Below are positions 8,067 to 16,738 of a stretch of DNA of 32,261 nucleotides, piece by piece. Under the pieces are notes generated by a model. It did no database searches and was not told where the DNA came from. It worked only from the letters and a program-made list of their open reading frames with translations. The translations under genes and the position numbers were made by a program. This DNA is from Bacteroidia bacterium (GTDB lineage: Bacteria > Bacteroidota > Bacteroidia > NS11-12g > UBA9320), in assembly GCA_028247315.1 (NCBI GenBank), contig JAOKFZ010000021.1, positions 1 to 32,261 of the forward strand, in the 5' to 3' direction. Each line of letters begins with the position of its first letter. The stretch's first letter is position 1.

Positions 8067-8214
8067 TTCCGATCTTGTTACTTTGGTGCTTTTATTTAAA
8101 ATAAATTAAAACAGGTGCTTTGTGAAAGTACTGTAAATATAAGAAGTCTAGTAAGAATATTTAAGCACTTAAGAAGAAAATTTGGCAAATGAAATTATCA
8201 CATACTCCTGGTTG

Positions 8215-9561
8215 TCACCTTTTGCCTTTGGGCTTCTGGCCTCTGCTAATTGGGTTCTTGTATTTTTTGGCTTTTTTAATCTTTATCTTTTGTCCGCCAC
8301 CGAGGTTATGAGTCTTCTTGTTTTTATCTTTTTTCTCATGAAAAGACGCTCCCACTTCATATGATCTTTTTTTGTGCGGGTTTTTTTCTATTATTCGCGG
8401 TTGCTCGTCTAGAGTTAGTTCTTTACTCACCTTCACATCTGCAGGGAAGTCAATGCTGGGGATACCATACTCCATAAGCTTTTCTATTTCCTTTTTGGCA
8501 TCTTGCTCGTTTTCGGTAGAGAAGAGTATCGAGTGTCCCATTTTTTCTGCTCTACCGGTACGCCCTATACGGTGCATATAGTTCTCGGGAAACTTTGGAG
8601 TATCGAAATTGATTACATGCGTAATATCGTCTAAGTCCAAACCACGTGCTATTACATCAGTGGCTATAAGCACACGAGCGTTGTTATCATTAAAGCGTTC
8701 TATGGCAGCCAATCTATTGTTTTGACTTTTATTAGAGTGTATTACCAGTAACTCACTCCAAAATGATTCTTCCATGGCGGTAAAGAGCCTGTCGGCATTC
8801 TTCTTACTGTCTATGAATACGAGTATCTTTTGGTACGTTTCTTTGTCTTGTAGTAGGTGAGTAAGTAGGTTTACCTTGGTGTAAAAATTCTCTACCAAGT
8901 AACAACTCTGATGTATGTTGTCTAACGGAGTACCACTCAACGCAATAGCGATGAACTCTGGATTAATAAAGTTTTCATTAATCAGTATTTCCACGTCCTC
9001 GGTCATCGTAGCCGAAAACATAATGTTCTGACGCTTTTCCGGTAGTAGTTGAAATATATTGTTCAACTGAAAGCGAAACCCTAGATCAAGCATTACATCT
9101 ACCTCATCTATGACTAGCTTTTTTACATCTTGCAATAGAAGGGATCTATTTGCTGCCAAATCGTACAATCTACCGGGTGTCCCTACAATTATATCCTGTC
9201 CTCGGGTGAGGGCACCCATCTGTGTTTTTATATTGACACCGCCATATACGCCAAGTACACGTGTGTTCATGTATTTGGTAAAAAACTCTATCTGCTCTAC
9301 TACTTGTACCACGAGTTCTCTGGTAGGTACCAGAATGATTACACGTGGTTTATAGACTTTAGAGTATTTCAATTGCTGTAGTATAGGTAGCATATAGGCC
9401 AATGTCTTACCCGTACCAGTTTGAGCAATGCCTACTATGTTTTTTCCAGACATGCCTACAGGGAAAGCTTCCTCTTGTATAGGTGTAGGTTTCTCAAATC
9501 CGAGATCAGCTACGGCGTTGAGTAGTTGGCGGTTTATGTTTAATTCTTCGAAAGACTCCAT
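8215..9561 (-). CDS. DEAD-box family ATP-dependent RNA helicase
   Basis: 448 aa from the ATG at 9561. All superfamily 2 helicase motifs are present: Q motif (F...KPTPIQ, ~22-29), motif I AQTGTGKT (46-53), Ia VPTREL (78-83), Ib TPGR (~128), motif II DEVD (152-155) instead of DEAD, III SAT (183-185), V ARGLDLDD and VI HRIGRTGR. A lysine-rich tail of about 50 residues follows, probably for RNA binding, as in RhlE-like proteins. The product likely remodels rRNA or mRNA in the cytoplasm. The frame opens at a GTG (9570), but that base is in the -7 box, so the ATG is preferred. The Asp-Glu that binds Mg-ATP is retained in DEVD. Confidence 0.93.
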   Translation of the reverse strand: MESFEELNINRQLLNAVADLGFEKPTPIQEEAFPVGMSGKNIVGIAQTGTGKTLAYMLPILQQLKYSKVYKPRVIILVPTRELVVQVVEQIEFFTKYMNTRVLGVYGGVNIKTQMGALTRGQDIIVGTPGRLYDLAANRSLLLQDVKKLVIDEVDVMLDLGFRFQLNNIFQLLPEKRQNIMFSATMTEDVEILINENFINPEFIAIALSGTPLDNIHQSCYLVENFYTKVNLLTHLLQDKETYQKILVFIDSKKNADRLFTAMEESFWSELLVIHSNKSQNNRLAAIERFNDNNARVLIATDVIARGLDLDDITHVINFDTPKFPENYMHRIGRTGRAEKMGHSILFSTENEQDAKKEIEKLMEYGIPSIDFPADVKVSKELTLDEQPRIIEKNPHKKRSYEVGASFHEKKDKNKKTHNLGGGQKIKIKKAKKYKNPISRGQKPKGKR

Positions 9562-9569
9562 GAGTAGCA

Positions 9570-9577
9570 CAAAGGTA
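9570..9577 (-). promoter_or_regulatory. -7 promoter box TACCTTTG for the helicase gene
   Basis: Exact TAnnTTTG on the minus strand, ending 8 nt before the ATG at 9561, the same spacing as at the 65-72 promoter. Confidence 0.5.
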
Positions 9578-9731
9578 AGCCGTATTATAAAACTATACCA
9601 TGATGACAGTTTTGCGTCTTCTAGATTTTAGTAGTGTAAAATAAAACTAGAACTAGATTAAATAGTTATTTTAAAAGTTTGCATAATTGAACTATTTTTA
9701 CATGTTTTTTAAGTATTTTACGCCGAATAAT

Positions 9732-12700
9732 ATGAAGAACCAATTCAAAGTTACTCTAGCACTTCTAGTCGCCTTTTTTACATTTAATGCTAACGCACAA
9801 TCGTTTACTCAAGATCAGCTAAAAGCTAGACTAGACAGTATGTGGGAGAGCCCTGCTTACAAAAGCTTAGAGGGATTGACCAAGAAAGATATTAAAAAAA
9901 GACCGAAGTATGATAGGCCAGACTTAGCTGCTGAGCAGGATTTTTACATGACTGTAGATCCCAATACTATGACTGTGCCGTCGCACACCAAGTATGATAT
10001 AATGCATGATGTGGATAGCATAAATGCCAATAGATATCAGGGATATACAGCTATCACTGGTGTAAACTGGGACGAGCGTGGATCAGACAACGTAGGTGGA
10101 CGTACACGTGCGATCATGTTTGATCCTACAGATGGAGCAAATGGATACAAGAAAGTATGGGCCGGCGGTGTTGCAGGTGGTTTGTGGTATAATAGTGATA
10201 TCACTAGTACTGCTACAGCTTGGTCTACTGTTAATGATTTTTGGGCGAATATGGCTGTTACTACAATGGCATTCGACCCTACAGATGACTCTACTTTTTA
10301 TGTAGGAACAGGAGAGGGATGGTATAACTCTGATGCTGTAAGAGGACAAGGGATATGGAAATCCGAAGATGCAGGACAAACATGGAGTCAATTATCTTCT
10401 ACCAATAATAGCACTTACTACTACATACAGAAACTCGTAGTAACACCAACAGGAAGAATACTAGCAGCTACACGTTCTGGATTATTCAGATCTGATAATG
10501 ACGGTGCAAGTTGGTCGTCCTCGGGCAGTGGTGTCTATGTTGATATTGAAATAGCTGCAAACGGGGATATTTATGCTGCAAAAAGAAGTGGAGGGTCAGA
10601 TATCTTAAAGTCTACCAATGATGGGACAACTTTTACCTCTGTTCTGCCAACGGGAGCAGGGAGTATACGTAGGATAGAACTTGCTTGTGCACCATCAGAC
10701 GCTAACGTAGTATATGCCGTAGCAGCGAATACCTCTTCAGGTGTTGAGTGGATACAAAAGACATCCAATGCAGGCAGCACATGGACTACACTTACTATTC
10801 CTACATATCAAAACGATGCTACGAAAGACTACACGCGAGAACAGGCGTGGTACGATCTTATACTTGCTGTGCACCCTACCAACTCCGCTATAGTGCTAGC
10901 CGGAGGTATAGACTTGCACAAAACGACAAATTCTGGAACTACGTGGGCTCCTATATCTCATTGGTATGGTGGATTTAGTCAGCCAGAAGTGCACGCAGAT
11001 CAGCACGCTATAGTTTTTAGGCCAGGGGCCAATAATGCTGCATTATTTGGCAACGATGGAGGAACGTATTACTCTTCTGATGTAGGAAGTAGTTCGTCAC
11101 CTTCTTTTTCTCACAGTGTAAATGGATATAATGTAACTCAATTTTTTTCTGTAGCTATGAAAGACTCTGCAGGTAGCAACTATATGCTTGCAGGAGCACA
11201 AGACAATGGAACACATCAGTTTACCTCGCCAGGGATTAACTCGACAACAGAAGTCACAGGTGGAGACGGAGCTTTCTGTTTTATAGATCAAGATAATCCT
11301 ACCTATCAGATTACTTCTTATGTACGAAACAACTGGAGAAGGTCTACCAACGGTGGAGCAAGTTTTGGTGAAATAACAACTAACAGTACAGGTAGATTTA
11401 TAAATCCTGCAGATTATGACGATGATGCAAATATTTTGTATGCGGCAGCGGGTTCCAATGAGATTTACAGAGTGTCTGGTATTACGGGTACTATAGCTAC
11501 TAATACACTGACGGTAGGTGGTAGTGCACTCGACGGTGTGCAAGCTTCTCATTTGAGATGTTCTCCATATTCTTCAAATGTTCTGTTTGTAGGTAATGGC
11601 AGTGGCGGAATCTTTAAAGTGAGCAATGCTCATACTTCTCCAACATCTGTTGACTTAGATCCCAATAATGATTTGCCTTCAGGGTATATTTCTTGCATAG
11701 AGGTAGGAGCTACAGATAATCAGCTTCTAGTCACTTACTCCAGTTATGGTGTGAACTCGGTTTGGGAAACGCTAAATGGAGGAACATCTTGGCAAAGCAA
11801 AGAAGGTAACTTACCTGATATGCCAGTACGCTGGGCATTGTATAATCCCAATGATAGAACACAGGTAATGCTTGCTACAGAAGTAGGTGTGTGGTCTACG
11901 AATAATCTTGGAGCTTCTGCTGTAGATTGGGACCCATCTAGCAATGGTCTCGCTAATGTGAGATGTGACATGCTTCAAATAAGAGATTCTGATAAAGAAG
12001 TAGCCATAGCAACACACGCTAGAGGCGTATTTACCACAAATGTCTTTGGAGATACAAGTATCGATGCAACGTTTACAATAAGCTCAAGTGATATATGTTC
12101 AGGCAATTCAGTAACGTTAAGTAGCACAAGCTCAGGCAATGCAGCCAGTGATGTTTGGACTATAACACCCTCTACTGTTAGCTATATTAATGGAACTAGT
12201 GCTACTTCTGCTAGTCCAGTAGTCGAGTTTACTGTAGCCGGCCAGTACACTATAAAACTCGTAACTTCAAATGCTTCAGGAACAGATATAGATTCTACTA
12301 CTATTACCAATGCAGTCAATGTAAGCGGAGGAAGAGTATTTTCAAACTGGACCCAAGATTTTGATACGATTTCTGCTGCTCCAGTATCCTTCATAGATTC
12401 TATATGGTCTTTGGATTATGGAAGTACGTATTTATGGGAGATAGATTCCAACGGAACATTAAGTAGCAGTACTGGTCCCGCAGAAGATTTTAGTGGTACA
12501 GGAAATTATTTGTACGCAGAGGCTTCAAGTCCAGCAGTTGCTGGAGATAAGGCCTATATACAGTCGGAGTGTATATCTATGCCGTCTGTAGGGTATCTAG
12601 TGTTTAATTTTCATATGTATGGTGCAAATATGGGTGTATTAGAAGTAGAGGCAGATACAGGAACAGGGTGGTATTCTCAGGGGCAGATATCTGGAGAACA

Positions 12701-14438
12701 ACAAACGACAGATGCGTCTGCTTGGGGGAAAGCAACTTTAGATCTTTCCAATTTTAATGGTGCAGTAACTAAGCTTAGACTTTCTGCTACCTGCGGTGCT
12801 AATTACCTCTCAGATATTGCGATAGATGAGCTGCGTTTTCAAGATGGGCTGTACGTCTGCGATTCCCTAGTAGCTGCCGTATGTGTGCCTACAACCGGGA
12901 ATACGACTTTTGACGATGGAGTATATGGAGTAAAAATCGGCAATGTAGAATATGCGTCTGACGGTGCAGACTCTGATGGAGCATATACTGAGCGTATATG
13001 TACGGACACGTTTGGCGTATCCGATCAAGGATTTAGACTATATGTGAATGCAGGGAATACGTATTCGAATAGAGTTCGGGTGTACATCGATTATAATAAT
13101 GATGGACAGTTTGATACCACCAATGAAATGGTATGGTACAGTCCTTTAGTTTCGGGTTACAGAAATGACACCATAACCGTTCCTACTATTGGAGTGGTGA
13201 AAGGCAAGGTTTTAAGAATGAGAGTAATGGCAGATGATATCAATATCCCAAATGAACCTTGTGGAACCCTACAGTATGGTGAGTCAGAAGATTTTGGTAT
13301 TACTATAGAGGATAATACTTGCAAACTTGCAAGCTTTAGTCTAGGGAATGACACTGCCCAATGTGGTGGTTCTGTGTCGGTATCTGCTGGCACTTATAGT
13401 GAGTATTTATGGAGTACCGGTGCTACTACAAGTAGTATCTCCGTAGCAACCACTGGAGACTATAGCGTACAAGTCGTAAATGCAAATGGTTGTGTAGGGA
13501 GTGATACAGTGAGAGTTGCTGTAAATAGTGTGCCTACTATTGACTTAGGAAATGATACGACACAGTGCGGAGGAAACATAACTTTGGATGCAGGGTTATT
13601 TGTTGGTTATGCTTGGAACAATGGCACTACTTCAAAAAACAATACTACAAGCACCTCTGGAACTTATTCTGTAGTAGTGACTGATGTCAATGGGTGTGAG
13701 GGTACGGATAGTGTAAGAGTGATTATATACAATCCTGAGACAGATTTTTTACCTACTACTTCAGATTTGTGTGTAGGTGATATATTAGATGCTGGTGCAG
13801 GAAGTGATTATGTTTGGAGTACAGGAGCTACTTCGCAGACTTTTGCCGTAAGTACATCCAATACATATTCGGTTACCAAGCTAGATGCCAATGGTTGTTT
13901 AGTCTCAGATAATACCGTAGTAACTATTGTGCCGCAACCAGTAGCAGGATTTACTTTCTTAATATACAATAAGTCTTCTTCAGGGTTTGGATCAGATTTC
14001 ACTAATACTAGCTCAAATCAAGACAGGGTAAGTTGGGATTTTGGTAATGGAAGTACAAGTGACCAGAATAGTCCAACGGTCAACTTTAATACAGGTAGTT
14101 ATGATGTAAGGTTAATTGTATTCAATGATTGTGGATCGGATACGCTTGTGCAAGTAGTTGCTTATACCGCTAGTGTGGGCGAACTAGAAGAAAGTAGCGT
14201 TAATGTCTACCCAAATCCAGCTATAGATGTGTTAAACGTAGTTTCTGTAGGTAACCAGAGCTTAGACGGCATAAGGGTTTATGACATATACGGTAAACAG
14301 ATCTTATCTTGGGAATCTAGTGTTAATGCAACAGAAAAAGTAATGTTAAGCACATCTGACTTTACAAGCGGAACATATTATGTGGCCATTACTGCTAATG
14401 AGGTGAACATAGTGAAACGCGTTGTGGTGACTAAGTAG
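9732..14438 (+). CDS. Giant multidomain T9SS-secreted surface protein with Asp-box propeller
   Basis: About 1568 aa. The ATG at 9732 gives a clean signal peptide (MKNQFKVTLALLVAFFTFNA, then NAQ); the upstream ATG at 9687 would bury it. Approximate order from that start: a propeller region (~110-775) beginning with ERGSDNVGGRTRAIMFDP and holding several Asp boxes (SEDAGQTW, SDNDGASW, STNDGTTF, TSNAGSTW, TTNSGTTW, STNGGASF); a PKD-like domain (~776-866); a MAM-like jelly roll (~870-1040); a GEVED domain (~1050-1196, with YIDYNNDGQFD); three Ig-like repeats (~1200-1400, SLGNDTAQCGG type); a PKD domain (~1400-1480); and a type A sorting domain (VNVYPNPAIDVLNV ... KRVVVTK). It should cross the outer membrane by T9SS and be anchored or released. 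Asp-box propellers occur in glycosidases and adhesins, and no catalytic motif is evident here. It is monocistronic, ending at a terminator. Confidence 0.9.
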   Translation: MKNQFKVTLALLVAFFTFNANAQSFTQDQLKARLDSMWESPAYKSLEGLTKKDIKKRPKYDRPDLAAEQDFYMTVDPNTMTVPSHTKYDIMHDVDSINANRYQGYTAITGVNWDERGSDNVGGRTRAIMFDPTDGANGYKKVWAGGVAGGLWYNSDITSTATAWSTVNDFWANMAVTTMAFDPTDDSTFYVGTGEGWYNSDAVRGQGIWKSEDAGQTWSQLSSTNNSTYYYIQKLVVTPTGRILAATRSGLFRSDNDGASWSSSGSGVYVDIEIAANGDIYAAKRSGGSDILKSTNDGTTFTSVLPTGAGSIRRIELACAPSDANVVYAVAANTSSGVEWIQKTSNAGSTWTTLTIPTYQNDATKDYTREQAWYDLILAVHPTNSAIVLAGGIDLHKTTNSGTTWAPISHWYGGFSQPEVHADQHAIVFRPGANNAALFGNDGGTYYSSDVGSSSSPSFSHSVNGYNVTQFFSVAMKDSAGSNYMLAGAQDNGTHQFTSPGINSTTEVTGGDGAFCFIDQDNPTYQITSYVRNNWRRSTNGGASFGEITTNSTGRFINPADYDDDANILYAAAGSNEIYRVSGITGTIATNTLTVGGSALDGVQASHLRCSPYSSNVLFVGNGSGGIFKVSNAHTSPTSVDLDPNNDLPSGYISCIEVGATDNQLLVTYSSYGVNSVWETLNGGTSWQSKEGNLPDMPVRWALYNPNDRTQVMLATEVGVWSTNNLGASAVDWDPSSNGLANVRCDMLQIRDSDKEVAIATHARGVFTTNVFGDTSIDATFTISSSDICSGNSVTLSSTSSGNAASDVWTITPSTVSYINGTSATSASPVVEFTVAGQYTIKLVTSNASGTDIDSTTITNAVNVSGGRVFSNWTQDFDTISAAPVSFIDSIWSLDYGSTYLWEIDSNGTLSSSTGPAEDFSGTGNYLYAEASSPAVAGDKAYIQSECISMPSVGYLVFNFHMYGANMGVLEVEADTGTGWYSQGQISGEQQTTDASAWGKATLDLSNFNGAVTKLRLSATCGANYLSDIAIDELRFQDGLYVCDSLVAAVCVPTTGNTTFDDGVYGVKIGNVEYASDGADSDGAYTERICTDTFGVSDQGFRLYVNAGNTYSNRVRVYIDYNNDGQFDTTNEMVWYSPLVSGYRNDTITVPTIGVVKGKVLRMRVMADDINIPNEPCGTLQYGESEDFGITIEDNTCKLASFSLGNDTAQCGGSVSVSAGTYSEYLWSTGATTSSISVATTGDYSVQVVNANGCVGSDTVRVAVNSVPTIDLGNDTTQCGGNITLDAGLFVGYAWNNGTTSKNNTTSTSGTYSVVVTDVNGCEGTDSVRVIIYNPETDFLPTTSDLCVGDILDAGAGSDYVWSTGATSQTFAVSTSNTYSVTKLDANGCLVSDNTVVTIVPQPVAGFTFLIYNKSSSGFGSDFTNTSSNQDRVSWDFGNGSTSDQNSPTVNFNTGSYDVRLIVFNDCGSDTLVQVVAYTASVGELEESSVNVYPNPAIDVLNVVSVGNQSLDGIRVYDIYGKQILSWESSVNATEKVMLSTSDFTSGTYYVAITANEVNIVKRVVVTK

Positions 14439-14455
14439 CATGTATTAAACTATAT

Positions 14456-14490
14456 AAAAAGCCCTATTCACATTGTGAATGGGGCTTTTT
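14456..14490 (+). terminator. Bidirectional hairpin terminator
   Basis: AAAAAGCCC-T-ATTCACA pairs with TGTGAAT-G-GGGCTTTTT, with one T-G pair. It serves the convergent giant surface protein and tex, both within 20 bp. Confidence 0.9.
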
Positions 14491-14502
14491 ATGTATGCTT
14501 TT

Positions 14503-16614
14503 TTAATCTTTTATACTCAGACCTATCCTTTTTCGATCTAGATCTATATCTATCACGCGAGCAGTTACTACCTGTTCTAGGTGCAAGACTTCTGACGGAT
14601 CAGTTATTCGTCTGTCTGCAATTTGTGAAACATGTATAAGGCCATTTTCTTTAATACCTATATCTACAAAAGCACCAAATTTTGTAAGGTTGCTGATTTT
14701 ACCTTGTAGTTTCATTCCAATGCGTACATCTTTTATATCGCGTATTCTGTCATCAAATTCCATAGATTGGGCTTCTCCTCGAGGGTCAAGACCTGGTTTC
14801 TTTATTTCGGTGATTATATCTGTAAGTGTGGGCAAGCCAACTGTATCTGTGACAAAATCTTCTAAGCGTATAGTTGCAGCAAGAGTTTCATCTCCGATAA
14901 GTTCTTGGGTATGAAGGTTTAGCCTTTTGGCCATGTTCTTTACAATAGAGTAACTTTCTGGGTGTACTGCACTTTCGTCTAGTGGGTTATTGCTGCCTAT
15001 GACTCTTAAGAATCCAGCAGATTGCTCAAAAGCCTTTGCTCCAAAACCTTTTACTTTCTTAATGGCATCGATGCTCTTAAATGCACCCAAGGAATCTCTA
15101 TGTTCTACTATATTTTGTGCTAGTTTAGGACCGAGTCCTGATACGTGTTGCAAGAGGTGTTTGCTGGCAGTATTTACATTCACCCCAACCTTATTTACTG
15201 CAAAACTTACTACATTGTCTAAGCTAGCTTTTAGCTTGTTCTGATCTACATCATACTGATACTGACCTACGCCAATACTCTTAGGTTCTATTTTTACCAG
15301 TTCTGCAAGCGGATCTATTAGCCTTCTGCCAATGGATACTGATCCACGTACCGTTAAATCTAAATCAGGGAACTCTTCCCTCGCTGCTTCACTTGCCGAG
15401 TAGATAGATGCTCCAGCTTCACTTATGAGGTAGACTTGGATATCACTCGTCTTAGGCAATAGTCCTTTAACGAATTGCTCAGTCTCTCTGCCTGCTGTTC
15501 CGTTACCTATAGCAATGGCTTCTATGTGGTATTCCCTGATTAAGCCTGCTATTCTGTGGCAGGCATCATCAGCTTTATTTTGGGGTGGGTGTGGGTATAT
15601 AGTGCTGTGGTACACAAGATTACTCTGCTCATCTAGGCACGTCAGCTTGCATCCAGATCTAAAACCGGGGTCTAGTGCCAGTACTCGTTTGCTGCCGAGC
15701 GGAGCAGCCATAAGCAGTTGGGTAAGGTTATTGGTAAATATACCTATTGCTTCCAAGTCGGCTTTCTCTTTGGCATCTTTGCGTATCTCGGTGACTATAC
15801 TAGGAGCTAGTAGTCGCTTGTAGCTGTCTTTTATTGCTGTAAGTATTTGGTCCGCTGCATCTGCATTCGAGCGTATGAATATTCGCTCTAGTCGTTCCAG
15901 TGCTCTGTCATTATCTATCTCTACTTTTACCTTGAGTAGTCCTTCTTTTTCGGCTCTTAGTATGGCTAAAAGTCTATGGCTTGGTATTCTATTTATATTC
16001 TGAGAAAAATCAAAGTAGTCCTTGTATTTTTGAGCATCGGCAGTCTTCTTTTTGTCTACTTTGGCTATAAGTGTTGCGTGCCTCTCAAAACTAGTTCTTA
16101 TGGTATCACGAGCCGCTTTACTTTCACTCACCCATTCTGCTATGATATGGCGAGCACCTTCTAGTGCATCGTCTGCACTCAAACCATTTCGAGCGTAGCG
16201 ATGTGCTTGATTTATAATACCATTTTCCCGTTGACTCATTATGATTTTAGCCAAAGGTTCTAGTCCGTTTTCTATGGCTACTGTAGCTTTAGTCTTTCGC
16301 TTCTGCTTGTAAGGAAGGTAAAGGTCTTCTAGTTCTTTAGGGTCATAGCAATTTTGTATTTGGTCTACTAGGTTAGGTTTGTTCACCGTTAGTTCTGCCA
16401 GTCGGTCTAGTATTGTTTTCTTTCTCTTTTCTAGTTCTATCAGTTTTTTGTATTCAGCATCTATTTTTTCTATGGCCACTTCATCTAGGCTTCCGGTGGC
16501 TTCTTTTCTGTATCGTGCTATGAAGGGTATCGTTCCTCCCTCGGCTATTAGTTGCAACACAGTTGTTACTTGCCTCTCAGAAATATTGGTAATTAGTGCT
16601 ATGCGTTTGTTCAA
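14503..16614 (-). CDS. tex: Tex family RNA-binding transcription accessory protein
   Basis: 703 aa. Layout matches Tex: an N-terminal helical domain with the signature GGTIPFIARYRKEATGSLDE (residues ~27-46); a YqgF/RNase H-like fold starting at VLALDPGFRSGCK with AIAIGNGTAGRETE; tandem helix-hairpin-helix segments (VSGLGPKLAQNIVEHRD, KVKGFGAKAFEQSAGFLRV); and a C-terminal S1 RNA-binding domain (GKISNLTKFGAFVDIGIKENGLIHVS). Tex binds nucleic acid and influences transcription and stress tolerance; the exact mechanism is unsettled. The only start that keeps the conserved N-terminus is a TTG at 16614, with a near-match -7 box (TATATTCG, 16622-16629) 7 nt upstream. It is convergent with the giant surface gene and separated from accC by about 120 bp. 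Confidence 0.93.
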   Translation of the reverse strand: MNKRIALITNISERQVTTVLQLIAEGGTIPFIARYRKEATGSLDEVAIEKIDAEYKKLIELEKRKKTILDRLAELTVNKPNLVDQIQNCYDPKELEDLYLPYKQKRKTKATVAIENGLEPLAKIIMSQRENGIINQAHRYARNGLSADDALEGARHIIAEWVSESKAARDTIRTSFERHATLIAKVDKKKTADAQKYKDYFDFSQNINRIPSHRLLAILRAEKEGLLKVKVEIDNDRALERLERIFIRSNADAADQILTAIKDSYKRLLAPSIVTEIRKDAKEKADLEAIGIFTNNLTQLLMAAPLGSKRVLALDPGFRSGCKLTCLDEQSNLVYHSTIYPHPPQNKADDACHRIAGLIREYHIEAIAIGNGTAGRETEQFVKGLLPKTSDIQVYLISEAGASIYSASEAAREEFPDLDLTVRGSVSIGRRLIDPLAELVKIEPKSIGVGQYQYDVDQNKLKASLDNVVSFAVNKVGVNVNTASKHLLQHVSGLGPKLAQNIVEHRDSLGAFKSIDAIKKVKGFGAKAFEQSAGFLRVIGSNNPLDESAVHPESYSIVKNMAKRLNLHTQELIGDETLAATIRLEDFVTDTVGLPTLTDIITEIKKPGLDPRGEAQSMEFDDRIRDIKDVRIGMKLQGKISNLTKFGAFVDIGIKENGLIHVSQIADRRITDPSEVLHLEQVVTARVIDIDLDRKRIGLSIKD

Positions 16615-16659
16615 TATAGAGCGAATATAGAAAGTTGTCCGTTATTTAAGGGAATAATA

Positions 16660-16683
16660 TTAGGGGTCTTCTTTTGACCCTAA
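16660..16683 (-). terminator. Possible weak terminator after accC
   Basis: TTAGGGTC and GACCCCTAA (minus strand) can pair with one bulge around an AAAAGAA loop. The downstream tract is only AT-rich (TATTATT), not a U run, so termination is uncertain. Confidence 0.4.
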
Positions 16684-16738
16684 AAAAAGAAGAGAATCTA
16701 AAAATGATCAGCAAGGTGATGTTCTTCAAGCTGAGTCT

